Source: Clostridium sardiniense (GTDB taxonomy: Bacteria; Bacillota; Clostridia; Clostridiales; Clostridiaceae). From it: DNA of 64,000 bases. Numbering within the stretch: position 1 is the stretch's first letter; each line of letters starts with the position of its first letter. The notes beneath the pieces are model-generated. The model did not search any database, was not told the origin of the DNA, and saw only the letters and a program-made list of their open reading frames with translations. This document shows, piece by piece, positions 55,691 to 63,368 of the stretch. The DNA is taken from the NCBI RefSeq assembly GCF_016907995.1, contig NZ_JAFBDA010000011.1, positions 1-64,000 on the forward strand, in the 5' to 3' direction. The translations under genes and the position numbers were made by a program.

Positions 55691-55694
55691 AATG

Positions 55695-55723
55695 TTGCAA
55701 TAAATGATATTTTATGCTAGAAT
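55695..55723 (+). promoter_or_regulatory. Extended -10 sigma-A promoter of rplS
   Basis: TTGCAA (55695-55700), 17 bases, then TGCTAGAAT, an extended -10 (hexamer 55718-55723). Transcription would begin near 55730. Confidence 0.7.
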
Positions 55724-55729
55724 ATGCTT

Positions 55730-55800
55730 TGTGCTAGTACGGGCGTTCCTCTTTTGGATTATAGCTCCGGAAAGAACGTCACAATTTACTTATTAGGAGG
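55730..55800 (+). ncRNA. Ribosomal protein L19 leader
   Basis: GGGCGTTC (from 55741) and GAACGTC (about 55775) close a stem with an internal pyrimidine-rich part, and an SD (AGGAGGG) follows. The position just before rplS and the single-stem shape fit the L19 leader described in Firmicutes, which is thought to mediate feedback by L19. I identify it by place and fold, not by a covariance search. Confidence 0.6.
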
Positions 55801-55809
55801 GAATGCACA

Positions 55810-56157
55810 ATGAACGAAATTTTAAGAGCAATAGAACAAGAACAAATCAGAAACGATTTACCAAGCTTCAACGTTGGGGACAACATAAAAGTTCACCAAT
55901 TAATCAAAGAAGGTAACAGAGAAAGAGTTCAAGTATTTGAAGGAACTGTTATCAAGAAACAAAATGGTGGTTTAAGAGAAACTTTCACTGTAAGAAGATT
56001 AGCTTATGGAACAGGTGTTGAAAAGACTTTCCCAATGAATGCTCCAATGATCCAAAAGATCGAAGTTACAAGAAGAGGTAAAGTAAGAAGAGCTAAGTTA
56101 TTCTACTTAAGAGACAGAGTAGGTAAGGCTGCTAAGGTTAAAGAATTATTAAGATAG
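55810..56157 (+). CDS. rplS: 50S ribosomal protein L19
   Basis: The 115-residue L19 shows [16 protein letters not shown] near the start, then [26 protein letters not shown] and a basic C-terminus ([20 protein letters not shown]). AGGAGGG lies a few bases upstream. It has its own promoter, leader and terminator, separating its expression from trmD. Confidence 0.98.
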   Translation: MNEILRAIEQEQIRNDLPSFNVGDNIKVHQLIKEGNRERVQVFEGTVIKKQNGGLRETFTVRRLAYGTGVEKTFPMNAPMIQKIEVTRRGKVRRAKLFYLRDRVGKAAKVKELLR

Positions 56158-56168
56158 TTAACCATAAA

Positions 56169-56200
56169 GAAGAGGCTTAGAATTAAGTCTCTTTTTTTCT
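56169..56200 (+). terminator. Intrinsic terminator after rplS
   Basis: AGAGGCTTA-GAAT-TAAGTCTCT (one G-U) is followed by seven Ts. Confidence 0.85.
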
Positions 56201-56238
56201 ATAGATAAAAACAATTAAATATGTAAGGAGGAATTTTT

Positions 56239-57081
56239 ATGGCAATTAACTGGTTTCCGGGGCATATGAAGAAGACTCAAAGGGAAATTAAAGAGAATTT
56301 AAAACTTGTAGATGCTGTTATAGAAATTAGAGATGCTAGAATTCCAGCAAGTTCTGCAAATCCAGATATAGATAAATTAGTAGGAGATAAGCCAAGATTA
56401 ATACTTTTAAATAAAAGTGATTTAACAGAAGCTAAAGTTACTAAGGAATGGATAAAACATCTAACTAAAGATAATGTTATGGCTATGGAAGTAAACTGTT
56501 TAAAAGGAAGTGGACTTCAAAAAATAAAGCCTGCACTTAATGAGCTATTAAAAGAAAAGCATGAAAGACTTAAAGGTAAGGGATTAAAGGTGATCATGAC
56601 AAGAGTTATGGTTGTAGGAATACCTAATGTAGGAAAGTCTACATTTATAAATAAGATGGCTAAAAATAATATAGCGCAAACAGGGGATAGACCAGGAGTA
56701 ACTAAGAGTAAGAGATGGATAAAAACAGCGATGGATATAGAAATGCTTGATACCCCAGGAGTTTTATGGCCTAAGTTTAAAGATGATGAAACAGCATTAA
56801 ATCTTGCATTTACAGGGGCGATAAGAGATGAAATAATGGATATAGAAGATTTAGCCTATAGATTAATTGAAAGGCTTCAAGAGTTCTATCCTGACAACTT
56901 AATAGAAAGATATAAGATAGATACTGTATATGATAATCCACTTGAAACTATGGATGCTATAGCTATAAAAAGAGGAGCTATAATGAAAGGTAGAGAAATA
57001 GATTATAATAGAATATCTGTTATTATATTAGATGAATTTAGAGGCGGGAAAATAGGTAATATTTCATTAGAAAGACCTTAA
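56239..57081 (+). CDS. rbgA: Ribosome biogenesis GTPase RbgA (YlqF)
   Basis: The 280-residue circularly permuted GTPase has NKSD (G4) before the P-loop GIPNVGKST (G1), then DTPGVLWP (G3). The N-terminus INWFPGHMKKTQREI is diagnostic. The C-terminal ANTAR-like helical domain contacts 50S precursors. RbgA is needed for late 50S assembly in Bacillus. AAGGAGGAA precedes the ATG. rnhB follows 22 bases later, as in Bacillus (rbgA-rnhB). Confidence 0.96.
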   Translation: MAINWFPGHMKKTQREIKENLKLVDAVIEIRDARIPASSANPDIDKLVGDKPRLILLNKSDLTEAKVTKEWIKHLTKDNVMAMEVNCLKGSGLQKIKPALNELLKEKHERLKGKGLKVIMTRVMVVGIPNVGKSTFINKMAKNNIAQTGDRPGVTKSKRWIKTAMDIEMLDTPGVLWPKFKDDETALNLAFTGAIRDEIMDIEDLAYRLIERLQEFYPDNLIERYKIDTVYDNPLETMDAIAIKRGAIMKGREIDYNRISVIILDEFRGGKIGNISLERP

Positions 57082-57103
57082 TTTATCAAATTGGAGGGGT
57101 TTT

Positions 57104-57910
57104 ATGAAACTTCTAGATAGTGACTTGAGCACTATGAGTTATAAAAGTATAAAAGAAGAGTTTGATAGTCTTAATCTTGATTTTAAGAGTGATTATGCTG
57201 TAGCTTTAAGTGAAATACTTTTAAATGATAAAAGAAAGAATGTTAATAGTCTTGGAAGCAAGATATTAAAAGAGAAGCAGAAGCTTAAAGATGAAGAAAT
57301 TAGAGTAAAGAAGATGTATGACTTTGATAGAGGATTTGCTAAAGGAAGGCTTCTAGCTGGAGTTGACGAAGTTGGAAGAGGACCTCTTGCAGGACCTATA
57401 GTGTCAGCAGCAGTAATACTCGATTTAGATTTAATTGATGATGAGATGATTTTTTATTTAAATGATTCAAAAAAATTATCAGAGAAAAAGAGAGAAGAAC
57501 TTTCTTTAATAATAAAAGAAAAAGCGATAGCTTACTGTATTAGTGAATGCTCTAATGATGAAATAGATGAAAAAGGCGTAGGAGTATGCAATAATGAAGT
57601 TTTCCTTAAAGCAATACATGGCTTAGATAAGAGAGCGGATATTGTTTTATCTGATGGTTATACTGTTAAAGGTATAGACAGAGAAAATAAGTCAGTCATA
57701 AAAGGTGATACAAAAAGTGCATCAATTGCTGCAGCTTCAATTATAGCTAAAGTATATAGAGATAATTTGATGAAGGAACTTGGAAAAGTTTATCCAGAAT
57801 ACGACTTTGAACATAATGTAGGGTATGGAGCTTCAAAACATGTTGAAGCAATAAAAGAATATGGTGCGACGCCTATTCATAGAATGAGTTTTTTAAGAAA
57901 CATATTATAA
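57104..57910 (+). CDS. rnhB: Ribonuclease HII
   Basis: The 268-residue enzyme removes RNA from RNA-DNA hybrids, including single ribonucleotides. The type 2 RNase H core starts at AGVDEVGRGPLAGPIVSAAV with the first acidic pair, followed by DSKKLSEKKRE, VLSDG and GDTKSASIAAASIIAKVYRD. An N-terminal extension of about 80 residues precedes the core, as in Bacillus RnhB. GGAGGGG lies upstream. Confidence 0.97.
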   Translation: MKLLDSDLSTMSYKSIKEEFDSLNLDFKSDYAVALSEILLNDKRKNVNSLGSKILKEKQKLKDEEIRVKKMYDFDRGFAKGRLLAGVDEVGRGPLAGPIVSAAVILDLDLIDDEMIFYLNDSKKLSEKKREELSLIIKEKAIAYCISECSNDEIDEKGVGVCNNEVFLKAIHGLDKRADIVLSDGYTVKGIDRENKSVIKGDTKSASIAAASIIAKVYRDNLMKELGKVYPEYDFEHNVGYGASKHVEAIKEYGATPIHRMSFLRNIL

Positions 57911-57951
57911 AAAGTAGTAATAGCTAAAAAGGCTATTACTACTTTTTTTTA
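57910..57951. terminator. Bidirectional terminator between rnhB and yraN
   Basis: AAAAGTAGTAATAGC and GCTATTACTACTTTT form a perfect stem with A and T runs on both sides, serving converging genes. Confidence 0.93.
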
Positions 57952-57953
57952 TT

Positions 57954-58319
57954 TTATCTAAAGGCGTCTTTAGTATGAATTATATTATTAGTACTATCTT
58001 TATGATTTAAATACACTTCTATAATATCAAATCTTACAAAATAATCATTAAATTTATTATTAAGTAGAAAATATTTTGTTAATTTTTTTATATTTTGGAT
58101 TTTACTTTGGCTGATTGCTTCAATCCCTCTCCCAAACTTAATATCATATCTACTTTTTACTTCTACAAAGCATAAGATATCATTTTTTAAACAAATTATA
58201 TCTATCTCACCAAATCTATTAGAATAATTTCTATCTAGGATTATATAATCTTTACTACATAAATAATTTGAAGCAAGGTCTTCTCCATAATAACCAATAT
58301 ATTTATTATATTTTTTCAT
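57954..58319 (-). CDS. yraN: YraN-family (UPF0102) nuclease-fold protein
   Basis: The 121-residue protein has the restriction-endonuclease-like core of the YraN family: GYYGEDLASNYL at the start (Glu), NRFGEIDIICLKND (Glu-x-Asp) and FVEVKSR (Glu-x-Lys). This metal-dependent nuclease signature is seen, but the cellular role is unknown; the gene often sits near rnhB and the comM-dprA genes. On the minus strand AGAGGTG precedes the ATG. Confidence 0.9.
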   Translation of the reverse strand: MKKYNKYIGYYGEDLASNYLCSKDYIILDRNYSNRFGEIDIICLKNDILCFVEVKSRYDIKFGRGIEAISQSKIQNIKKLTKYFLLNNKFNDYFVRFDIIEVYLNHKDSTNNIIHTKDAFR

Positions 58320-58360
58320 TTAAAACACCTCTCTAATTATGATTATTGACAATTAAAAGG

Positions 58361-58380
58361 ATTCTTATCGCTATAAGAAT
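58361..58380. promoter_or_regulatory. Perfect inverted repeat between divergent yraN and comM
   Basis: ATTCTTAT-CGCT-ATAAGAAT has eight-base arms around a four-base spacer. It lies ten bases after a consensus TTGACA (58346-58351). It could be an operator or a leader hairpin for comM-dprA; no regulator is known. Confidence 0.4.
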
Positions 58381-58432
58381 ATTTGATTAAAAATATTTTT
58401 TAGTGTTAATACTCCTTTATGAGGTGAGGTAG

Positions 58433-59962
58433 ATGGCAATAAATATAAAAAGTGCAACTAATATTGGAATAAATAGCTTTATAATAAATGTTGAAGTTGA
58501 TATATCAAAGGGACTTCCAGCGTTTAATATAGTTGGGCTCGCAGATACATCAGTTAGAGAGGCAAAAGAGAGGGTTAGAACTGCTATTGTTAATTCAGGA
58601 TTTGAATTTCCTTTAGGGAGAATAGTGATAAATTTAGCACCGGCAGATATTAAGAAAATAGGAACGTTACTAGATTTACCTATTGCAATAGGGATACTTA
58701 TAGAATCAAATCAAATTCAGAAAAAGGATTTAGATAAATATTTAATTATAGGTGAACTATCATTAAATGGAGAACTTAAAAGAACTAGAGGAATAACACC
58801 GATTATAATTAAAGGAATTGAAGAAGATATCGAAAACTTTATTATACCAAGAGAAAATATAGATGAAGCTATTGAGGTATCAAAAGGAAATGTATATGCG
58901 ATGACTTCTTTAAAGGAATCTGTAGATTATGTAAATTGTGAGGATATGTTGCCGTTAGATTTTGGTGAGTATAAAGAAGAAAAAAATGTCGAATGGGAAA
59001 ATAATTTTAATTCTATAATTGGACAATATTCATCAAAGAGAGCGATGGAAATTGCAGCTGCTGGTAGACATAACATTTTATTATATGGAAATCCAGGTTC
59101 AGGTAAGACTATGCTTGCAAAAGCATTTAATTCAATACTTCCGCCCCTTACTGAAGAAGAAAAAATTGAAATTGCAAAGATATATTCAATATGTGGGATG
59201 ATTGACACATATAAAAATATAAGAATACCATTTAGAGAGCCACATCATACAATTTCAAAAGTTGCATTAGTTGGTGGAGGGCGAGATATTAAACCAGGAG
59301 AAATTACTTTAGCTCATAATGGAGTTCTTTATTTGGATGAAATTTTAGAATTCAAGAAGGAAGTGCTAGAGGTGCTAAGGATTCCTTTGGAAGAAGGAGT
59401 AATTAGAGTGGATAGAATAAATGAAAGAGTTGAAATGCCAAGTAAATTTCAGCTTATAGCTTCTTTTAATCCATGTCCATGTGGTAAAAAATCTATAATT
59501 CCTGGAGAATATGATAAATGCGAATGTAGTGAAAATGAAATACGAAGATATCAAAAGAGATTATCAAAGCCGTTAAAAGATAGAATTGATATATTTAATT
59601 ATGTTCCTTCATTGAAATTTGAGGAGTTAAAAAAGAAAAAATTAGAGGATGAAACTAAAAATATTAAGGAAAGAGTTTTGAAGGCTAGAGAAATACAGAA
59701 AGAGAGATTAAAGGATACTTCTTATAAGTTTAATTCAGATATAAGAGGGAAAGATATATTTAATTTATGCAAGATATCTAGAGAAGGAAAAGAAATTTTA
59801 GAAAATTATTTTAAAATTAACAATCCTTCTTTAAGAGGATATGGGAAAGTTATAAAGGTGGCTCAAACTATAGCAGATTTGGAGCTTCAGGAAGTAATAA
59901 AAAGAGAACATATTATAGAAGCAATTAATTATAGAAAAGATGTAAATGGAGAAATTATATAA
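58433..59962 (+). CDS. comM: YifB/ComM-family Mg-chelatase-like AAA ATPase
   Basis: The 509-residue protein has an N-terminal ChlI-like domain (FNIVGLADTSVREAKERVR), an AAA domain with Walker A GNPGSGKTM, and GGGRDIKPGEITLAHNGVLYLDE (Walker B). A cysteine group (CPCGKK, CECSENE) and a C-terminal helical lid follow. In proteobacteria ComM is a branch-migration helicase used in natural transformation. It is paired here with dprA, which also acts on incoming DNA. GAGGTGAGG lies upstream. Confidence 0.93.
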   Translation: MAINIKSATNIGINSFIINVEVDISKGLPAFNIVGLADTSVREAKERVRTAIVNSGFEFPLGRIVINLAPADIKKIGTLLDLPIAIGILIESNQIQKKDLDKYLIIGELSLNGELKRTRGITPIIIKGIEEDIENFIIPRENIDEAIEVSKGNVYAMTSLKESVDYVNCEDMLPLDFGEYKEEKNVEWENNFNSIIGQYSSKRAMEIAAAGRHNILLYGNPGSGKTMLAKAFNSILPPLTEEEKIEIAKIYSICGMIDTYKNIRIPFREPHHTISKVALVGGGRDIKPGEITLAHNGVLYLDEILEFKKEVLEVLRIPLEEGVIRVDRINERVEMPSKFQLIASFNPCPCGKKSIIPGEYDKCECSENEIRRYQKRLSKPLKDRIDIFNYVPSLKFEELKKKKLEDETKNIKERVLKAREIQKERLKDTSYKFNSDIRGKDIFNLCKISREGKEILENYFKINNPSLRGYGKVIKVAQTIADLELQEVIKREHIIEAINYRKDVNGEII

Positions 59963-59976
59963 TAAGAGGTGGACAA

Positions 59977-61035
59977 ATGGAAAAATATATATTATGGTTA
60001 ATGATGTTAGAATGTACAAACATGCAAAAAATAAAATTAATCAGTATTTTCTCTAATGAGAAGAATATATTTGATAATTTTGATGAAATAATAAAAACAT
60101 ATTTAAAAAGTTATAAAAATTTTGTAAATTATGATAAAGAAAAAGAATTAGAAAAAGTTACTCTTATCGAGAAAAGGTTAAGAAGTGAAAACATAAGTTT
60201 TATAACTATAAAAAGTAATAAGTATCCAGAAAATTTAAAAAACATCCAAGAACCGCCTTATGTATTATTTTATATAGGAAATATAGATTTATTAAGTAAG
60301 AGAAAGGTTGGGATTGTAGGATCTAGAAAGAATAGCGTTTATGGAGAAAGATCTACTAGAGTTATAACTAAAGAACTAGTTAAGAATGACATATGTATCG
60401 TAAGTGGTGGTGCATTAGGGATTGATGCTATAGCACATGATGAATGTCTAAAAAATCAAGGTGATACAATTGCAATATTAGGATCTGGGCTAGACATTTA
60501 TTATCCATATAAGAATAAAGCTCTATTTAATAAAATTAGAGAAAAAGGTCTCATTATTTCAGAGTTTTTACCAGGCACTAAGCCTTATGCATATAATTTT
60601 CCAAGAAGGAACAGAATAATTAGTGGATTATCAGAAGCTATAGTAGTTACAGAAGCAACGAAGAAGAGTGGGTCATTAATAACTGTTACATGCGCATTAG
60701 AGCAAGGTAAAGATGTTTTAGTTGTACCACAATCAATTTTTTCAAGTGGTGGATACGGTGCAAACCTTTTAATAAGAGATGGTGCGTATATTTATACATC
60801 AATTGAAGATATTTATTTGCTTTTACATATAGATAAGAGTAAGGTAAAAGAAGAGAATAATGATATGGTTCATAGTAATATTTTGAAAATTATAGAGAGT
60901 GAACCAATGCATATTGATGATATATTTACAAAGTCACAGGTTGACAGAAATACTTTATATGGTTTATTATTTGAACTGCAAATTAAAAATGAAATATTAA
61001 GTCTACCTGGCAATTATTATGTCAGAGTAACATAA
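59977..61035 (+). CDS. dprA: DNA-processing protein DprA
   Basis: The 352-residue protein loads RecA on single-stranded DNA. Its Rossmann-like core shows VGIVGSRKNSVYGER, then SGGALGIDAIAHDECL, GSGLDIYYPYKN, SEFLPGTKP, NFPRRNRIISGLS and VTEATKKSGSLIT. A C-terminal winged-helix segment (about 295-350) is present. AAGAGGTGG precedes the ATG. comM-dprA-topA-codY runs in one direction. Confidence 0.95.
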   Translation: MEKYILWLMMLECTNMQKIKLISIFSNEKNIFDNFDEIIKTYLKSYKNFVNYDKEKELEKVTLIEKRLRSENISFITIKSNKYPENLKNIQEPPYVLFYIGNIDLLSKRKVGIVGSRKNSVYGERSTRVITKELVKNDICIVSGGALGIDAIAHDECLKNQGDTIAILGSGLDIYYPYKNKALFNKIREKGLIISEFLPGTKPYAYNFPRRNRIISGLSEAIVVTEATKKSGSLITVTCALEQGKDVLVVPQSIFSSGGYGANLLIRDGAYIYTSIEDIYLLLHIDKSKVKEENNDMVHSNILKIIESEPMHIDDIFTKSQVDRNTLYGLLFELQIKNEILSLPGNYYVRVT

Positions 61036-61039
61036 GTTT

Positions 61040-61079
61040 AAGGGGGTGAATAACTCCAGTAGTATTAGTGGAGTTAGTT
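61040..61079 (+). promoter_or_regulatory. Structured spacer between SD and start codon of topA
   Basis: The SD AAGGGGGTG (61040-61048) is 31 bases from the ATG at 61080. TAACTCCA (61051-61058) pairs perfectly with TGGAGTTA (61069-61076). When folded, only two bases before and three after the stem remain, restoring normal SD spacing (about seven bases from the G run). Confidence 0.6.
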
Positions 61080-63173
61080 ATGGGCCAAAAATTAGTAATA
61101 GTAGAATCACCAGCAAAGGCAAAAACAATAGGAAAATATTTAGGAAAGAATTATATTGTTGAAGCGTCAATGGGGCATATAAGAGATTTACCTAAAAGTA
61201 AATTAGGTGTTGATATAGATAATGATTTTGAACCAAAGTATATAACAATAAGAGGTAAGGGAGATCTTCTTAAGACATTAAGAAAAGCTGCAAAGAAGGC
61301 GGATAAAGTTTATCTTGCAACTGACCCCGATCGTGAAGGAGAAGCAATATCATGGCATTTAGCAAATCTTCTAAATATAGAAGAAGGAGAAGAATGTAGG
61401 ATTGTATTTAATGAAATAACGAAAACTGCCGTTAAAAATTCTATAAAAAATGCTAGACAGATAAATCAAAATTTAGTTGATGCACAGCAGGCTAGAAGAA
61501 TTTTAGATAGATTAGTTGGTTATGAAATAAGTCCAATTCTTTGGAAAAATGTAAAATGGGGCTTAAGTGCAGGTAGAGTACAATCAGCAGCGCTTAAACT
61601 TATATGTGAAAGAGAAGAAGAAATAAAAAAATTCATTCCAGAAGAATATTGGACGGTTGACTGTGAATTAAAAAAAGGAAGAAAAAAATTTCCTATAAAG
61701 CTATCAACATATAAAAATAAAAAGATAGAATTAAAAACAGAAGATGAAACAAATAAGGTTATAAATTCAATAGACAAAGATAATTTCGTTATTAAGTCAA
61801 TAAAAAAAGGAAGTAAACTAAAAAATCCTATGGCTCCTTTTACAACTAGTACACTTCAACAAGAGGCAAGTAAGAAACTTAACTTTATGACAAAGAAAAC
61901 AATGTCAGTAGCTCAAGGGCTATATGAAGGTGTGGAAGTTAAAGGACATGGAACTGTAGGTCTTATCACTTACATGAGAACGGATTCTATGAGAATATCA
62001 CAAGAAGCGCAAGAAAGTGCAAAAAACTTTATATTAAACAACTATGGAGAAAGTTATCTACCAAAAGAAACTAGAATATATAAAGGAAAGAAAAATATTC
62101 AAGATGCCCATGAAGCTATAAGACCAACGAATATAGAAATAACACCAGAAGTTGCAAAAGCGAACTTAACAAATGAACAGTATAAGCTTTATACACTTAT
62201 ATGGAAGAGATTTGTATCTTCTCAAATGGCATCATGCATTTTAAATACTAATTCAATTGATATATTAAATGGAGATTATAAATTTAAGGCTAGTGGATCT
62301 ACAATTCAATTTGATGGATTCATGAAGATATATGAATATGCAATTAGTGATGAGGACGATAATTCATTACCAGAGCTTGAAGAAGGAGAAGTATTAAATT
62401 CAGCTTCCCTTGAAGGAAAGCAACATTTTACTCAACCTCCTGCAAGGTATACAGAAGCATCATTTGTTAAACTTTTAGAAGAAAAAGGTATAGGAAGACC
62501 AAGTACTTATGTTCCTACAATTTCTACATTATTAAGTAGAGATTATGTAAATAGAGAAAAGAAAAATCTAATACCAACAGAACTTGGATTTATAGTAAAT
62601 AATATAATTTGTGAATACTTTAAACAAATAGCAGATGTAGATTTTACAGCTAGTATGGAAAGGAACTTAGACCATATTGAAGAAGGTGAAATACAATGGA
62701 AGTCTGTTGTAGGTGAATTCTTCGATCCACTAAAACATTCACTAGAAAAAGCAGAAAAGGAAATGGCTAAAGTTGTAATAGAAGATGAAGTAAGTGATGT
62801 TCCTTGTGATAAATGTGGTAGAATGATGGTCATAAAAAAAGGACGATATGGAAAGTTCTTAGCATGTCCTGGTTACCCTGAATGTAAAAATGCTAAGCCT
62901 ATAGTTGAAGAAATAAAAGCACCTTGTCCAAAGTGTGGGAGAAAAGTATTAGCAAAGAGAAGTAAAAAAGGTAAGAGATTCTATGGATGTTCAGGTTATC
63001 CAGAATGTGATTTTGTAAGTTGGAATGAACCTGTTGAAAAGAAATGTCCAGAATGTAATTCATATATGGTTAAGAAATATTCGAAAAAATCTGGAGATTA
63101 TATTCAATGTTCAAATAGCGAATGTAAGTATAAAGAAGAAATAAAGAGTGAGAAGCAAGAAGATAAAGAATAA
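61080..63173 (+). CDS. topA: DNA topoisomerase I
   Basis: The 697-residue type IA enzyme relaxes negative supercoils. It starts MGQKLVIVESPAKAKTIGKYLG and shows the Toprim acidic triad in ATDPDREGEAISWH. The catalytic Tyr298 lies in GLITYMRTDSMRIS. Three C-terminal zinc ribbons are visible: CDKCGRMM...CPGYPEC, CPKCGRKV...CSGYPEC and CPECNSYM...CSNSEC. The ATG at 61080 fits the family N-terminus; a GTG at 61068 lies within the spacer hairpin. codY follows without trmFO, xerC or hslVU between, unlike Bacillus. Confidence 0.97.
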   Translation: MGQKLVIVESPAKAKTIGKYLGKNYIVEASMGHIRDLPKSKLGVDIDNDFEPKYITIRGKGDLLKTLRKAAKKADKVYLATDPDREGEAISWHLANLLNIEEGEECRIVFNEITKTAVKNSIKNARQINQNLVDAQQARRILDRLVGYEISPILWKNVKWGLSAGRVQSAALKLICEREEEIKKFIPEEYWTVDCELKKGRKKFPIKLSTYKNKKIELKTEDETNKVINSIDKDNFVIKSIKKGSKLKNPMAPFTTSTLQQEASKKLNFMTKKTMSVAQGLYEGVEVKGHGTVGLITYMRTDSMRISQEAQESAKNFILNNYGESYLPKETRIYKGKKNIQDAHEAIRPTNIEITPEVAKANLTNEQYKLYTLIWKRFVSSQMASCILNTNSIDILNGDYKFKASGSTIQFDGFMKIYEYAISDEDDNSLPELEEGEVLNSASLEGKQHFTQPPARYTEASFVKLLEEKGIGRPSTYVPTISTLLSRDYVNREKKNLIPTELGFIVNNIICEYFKQIADVDFTASMERNLDHIEEGEIQWKSVVGEFFDPLKHSLEKAEKEMAKVVIEDEVSDVPCDKCGRMMVIKKGRYGKFLACPGYPECKNAKPIVEEIKAPCPKCGRKVLAKRSKKGKRFYGCSGYPECDFVSWNEPVEKKCPECNSYMVKKYSKKSGDYIQCSNSECKYKEEIKSEKQEDKE

Positions 63174-63368
63174 AGTAGGTAATTATGATATAATGATGCA
63201 TTAAAGAATCCTTTTGTCGAAAAAAATAATAATATTGTTGAAATAGAGTACCTAGTATGATAAACTGAACTAGTATTACGAATTTGTTAAAAAATTAAAA
63301 GGATTTTGAATAGTCTAACAAATGGCAATATAAATCTGAAATTCGTTAGATATCAAGGAGGATTTTTA
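63174..63368 (+). promoter_or_regulatory. codY leader with competing inverted repeats
   Basis: Between topA and codY, three pairings share bases: ATTTGTTA (63282) with TAACAAAT (63316), TCTAAC (63314) with GTTAGA (63345), and ACGAATTT (63278) with AAATTCGT (63339). Only some can form together. TATAAT at 63189 lacks a good -35. No T-tract terminator is seen. Confidence 0.4.

Noticed and set aside
36754-63194. Mobile element or genomic island boundaries
   Set aside because: No integrase, transposase, direct-repeat ends, tRNA or shift in base or codon use was seen anywhere in the window.
63281-63296. AATTTGTTAAAAAATT before codY as a CodY box
   Set aside because: The best alignment has four mismatches to the 15-base consensus, including the central C and G, so it is not distinguishable from A/T-rich background.
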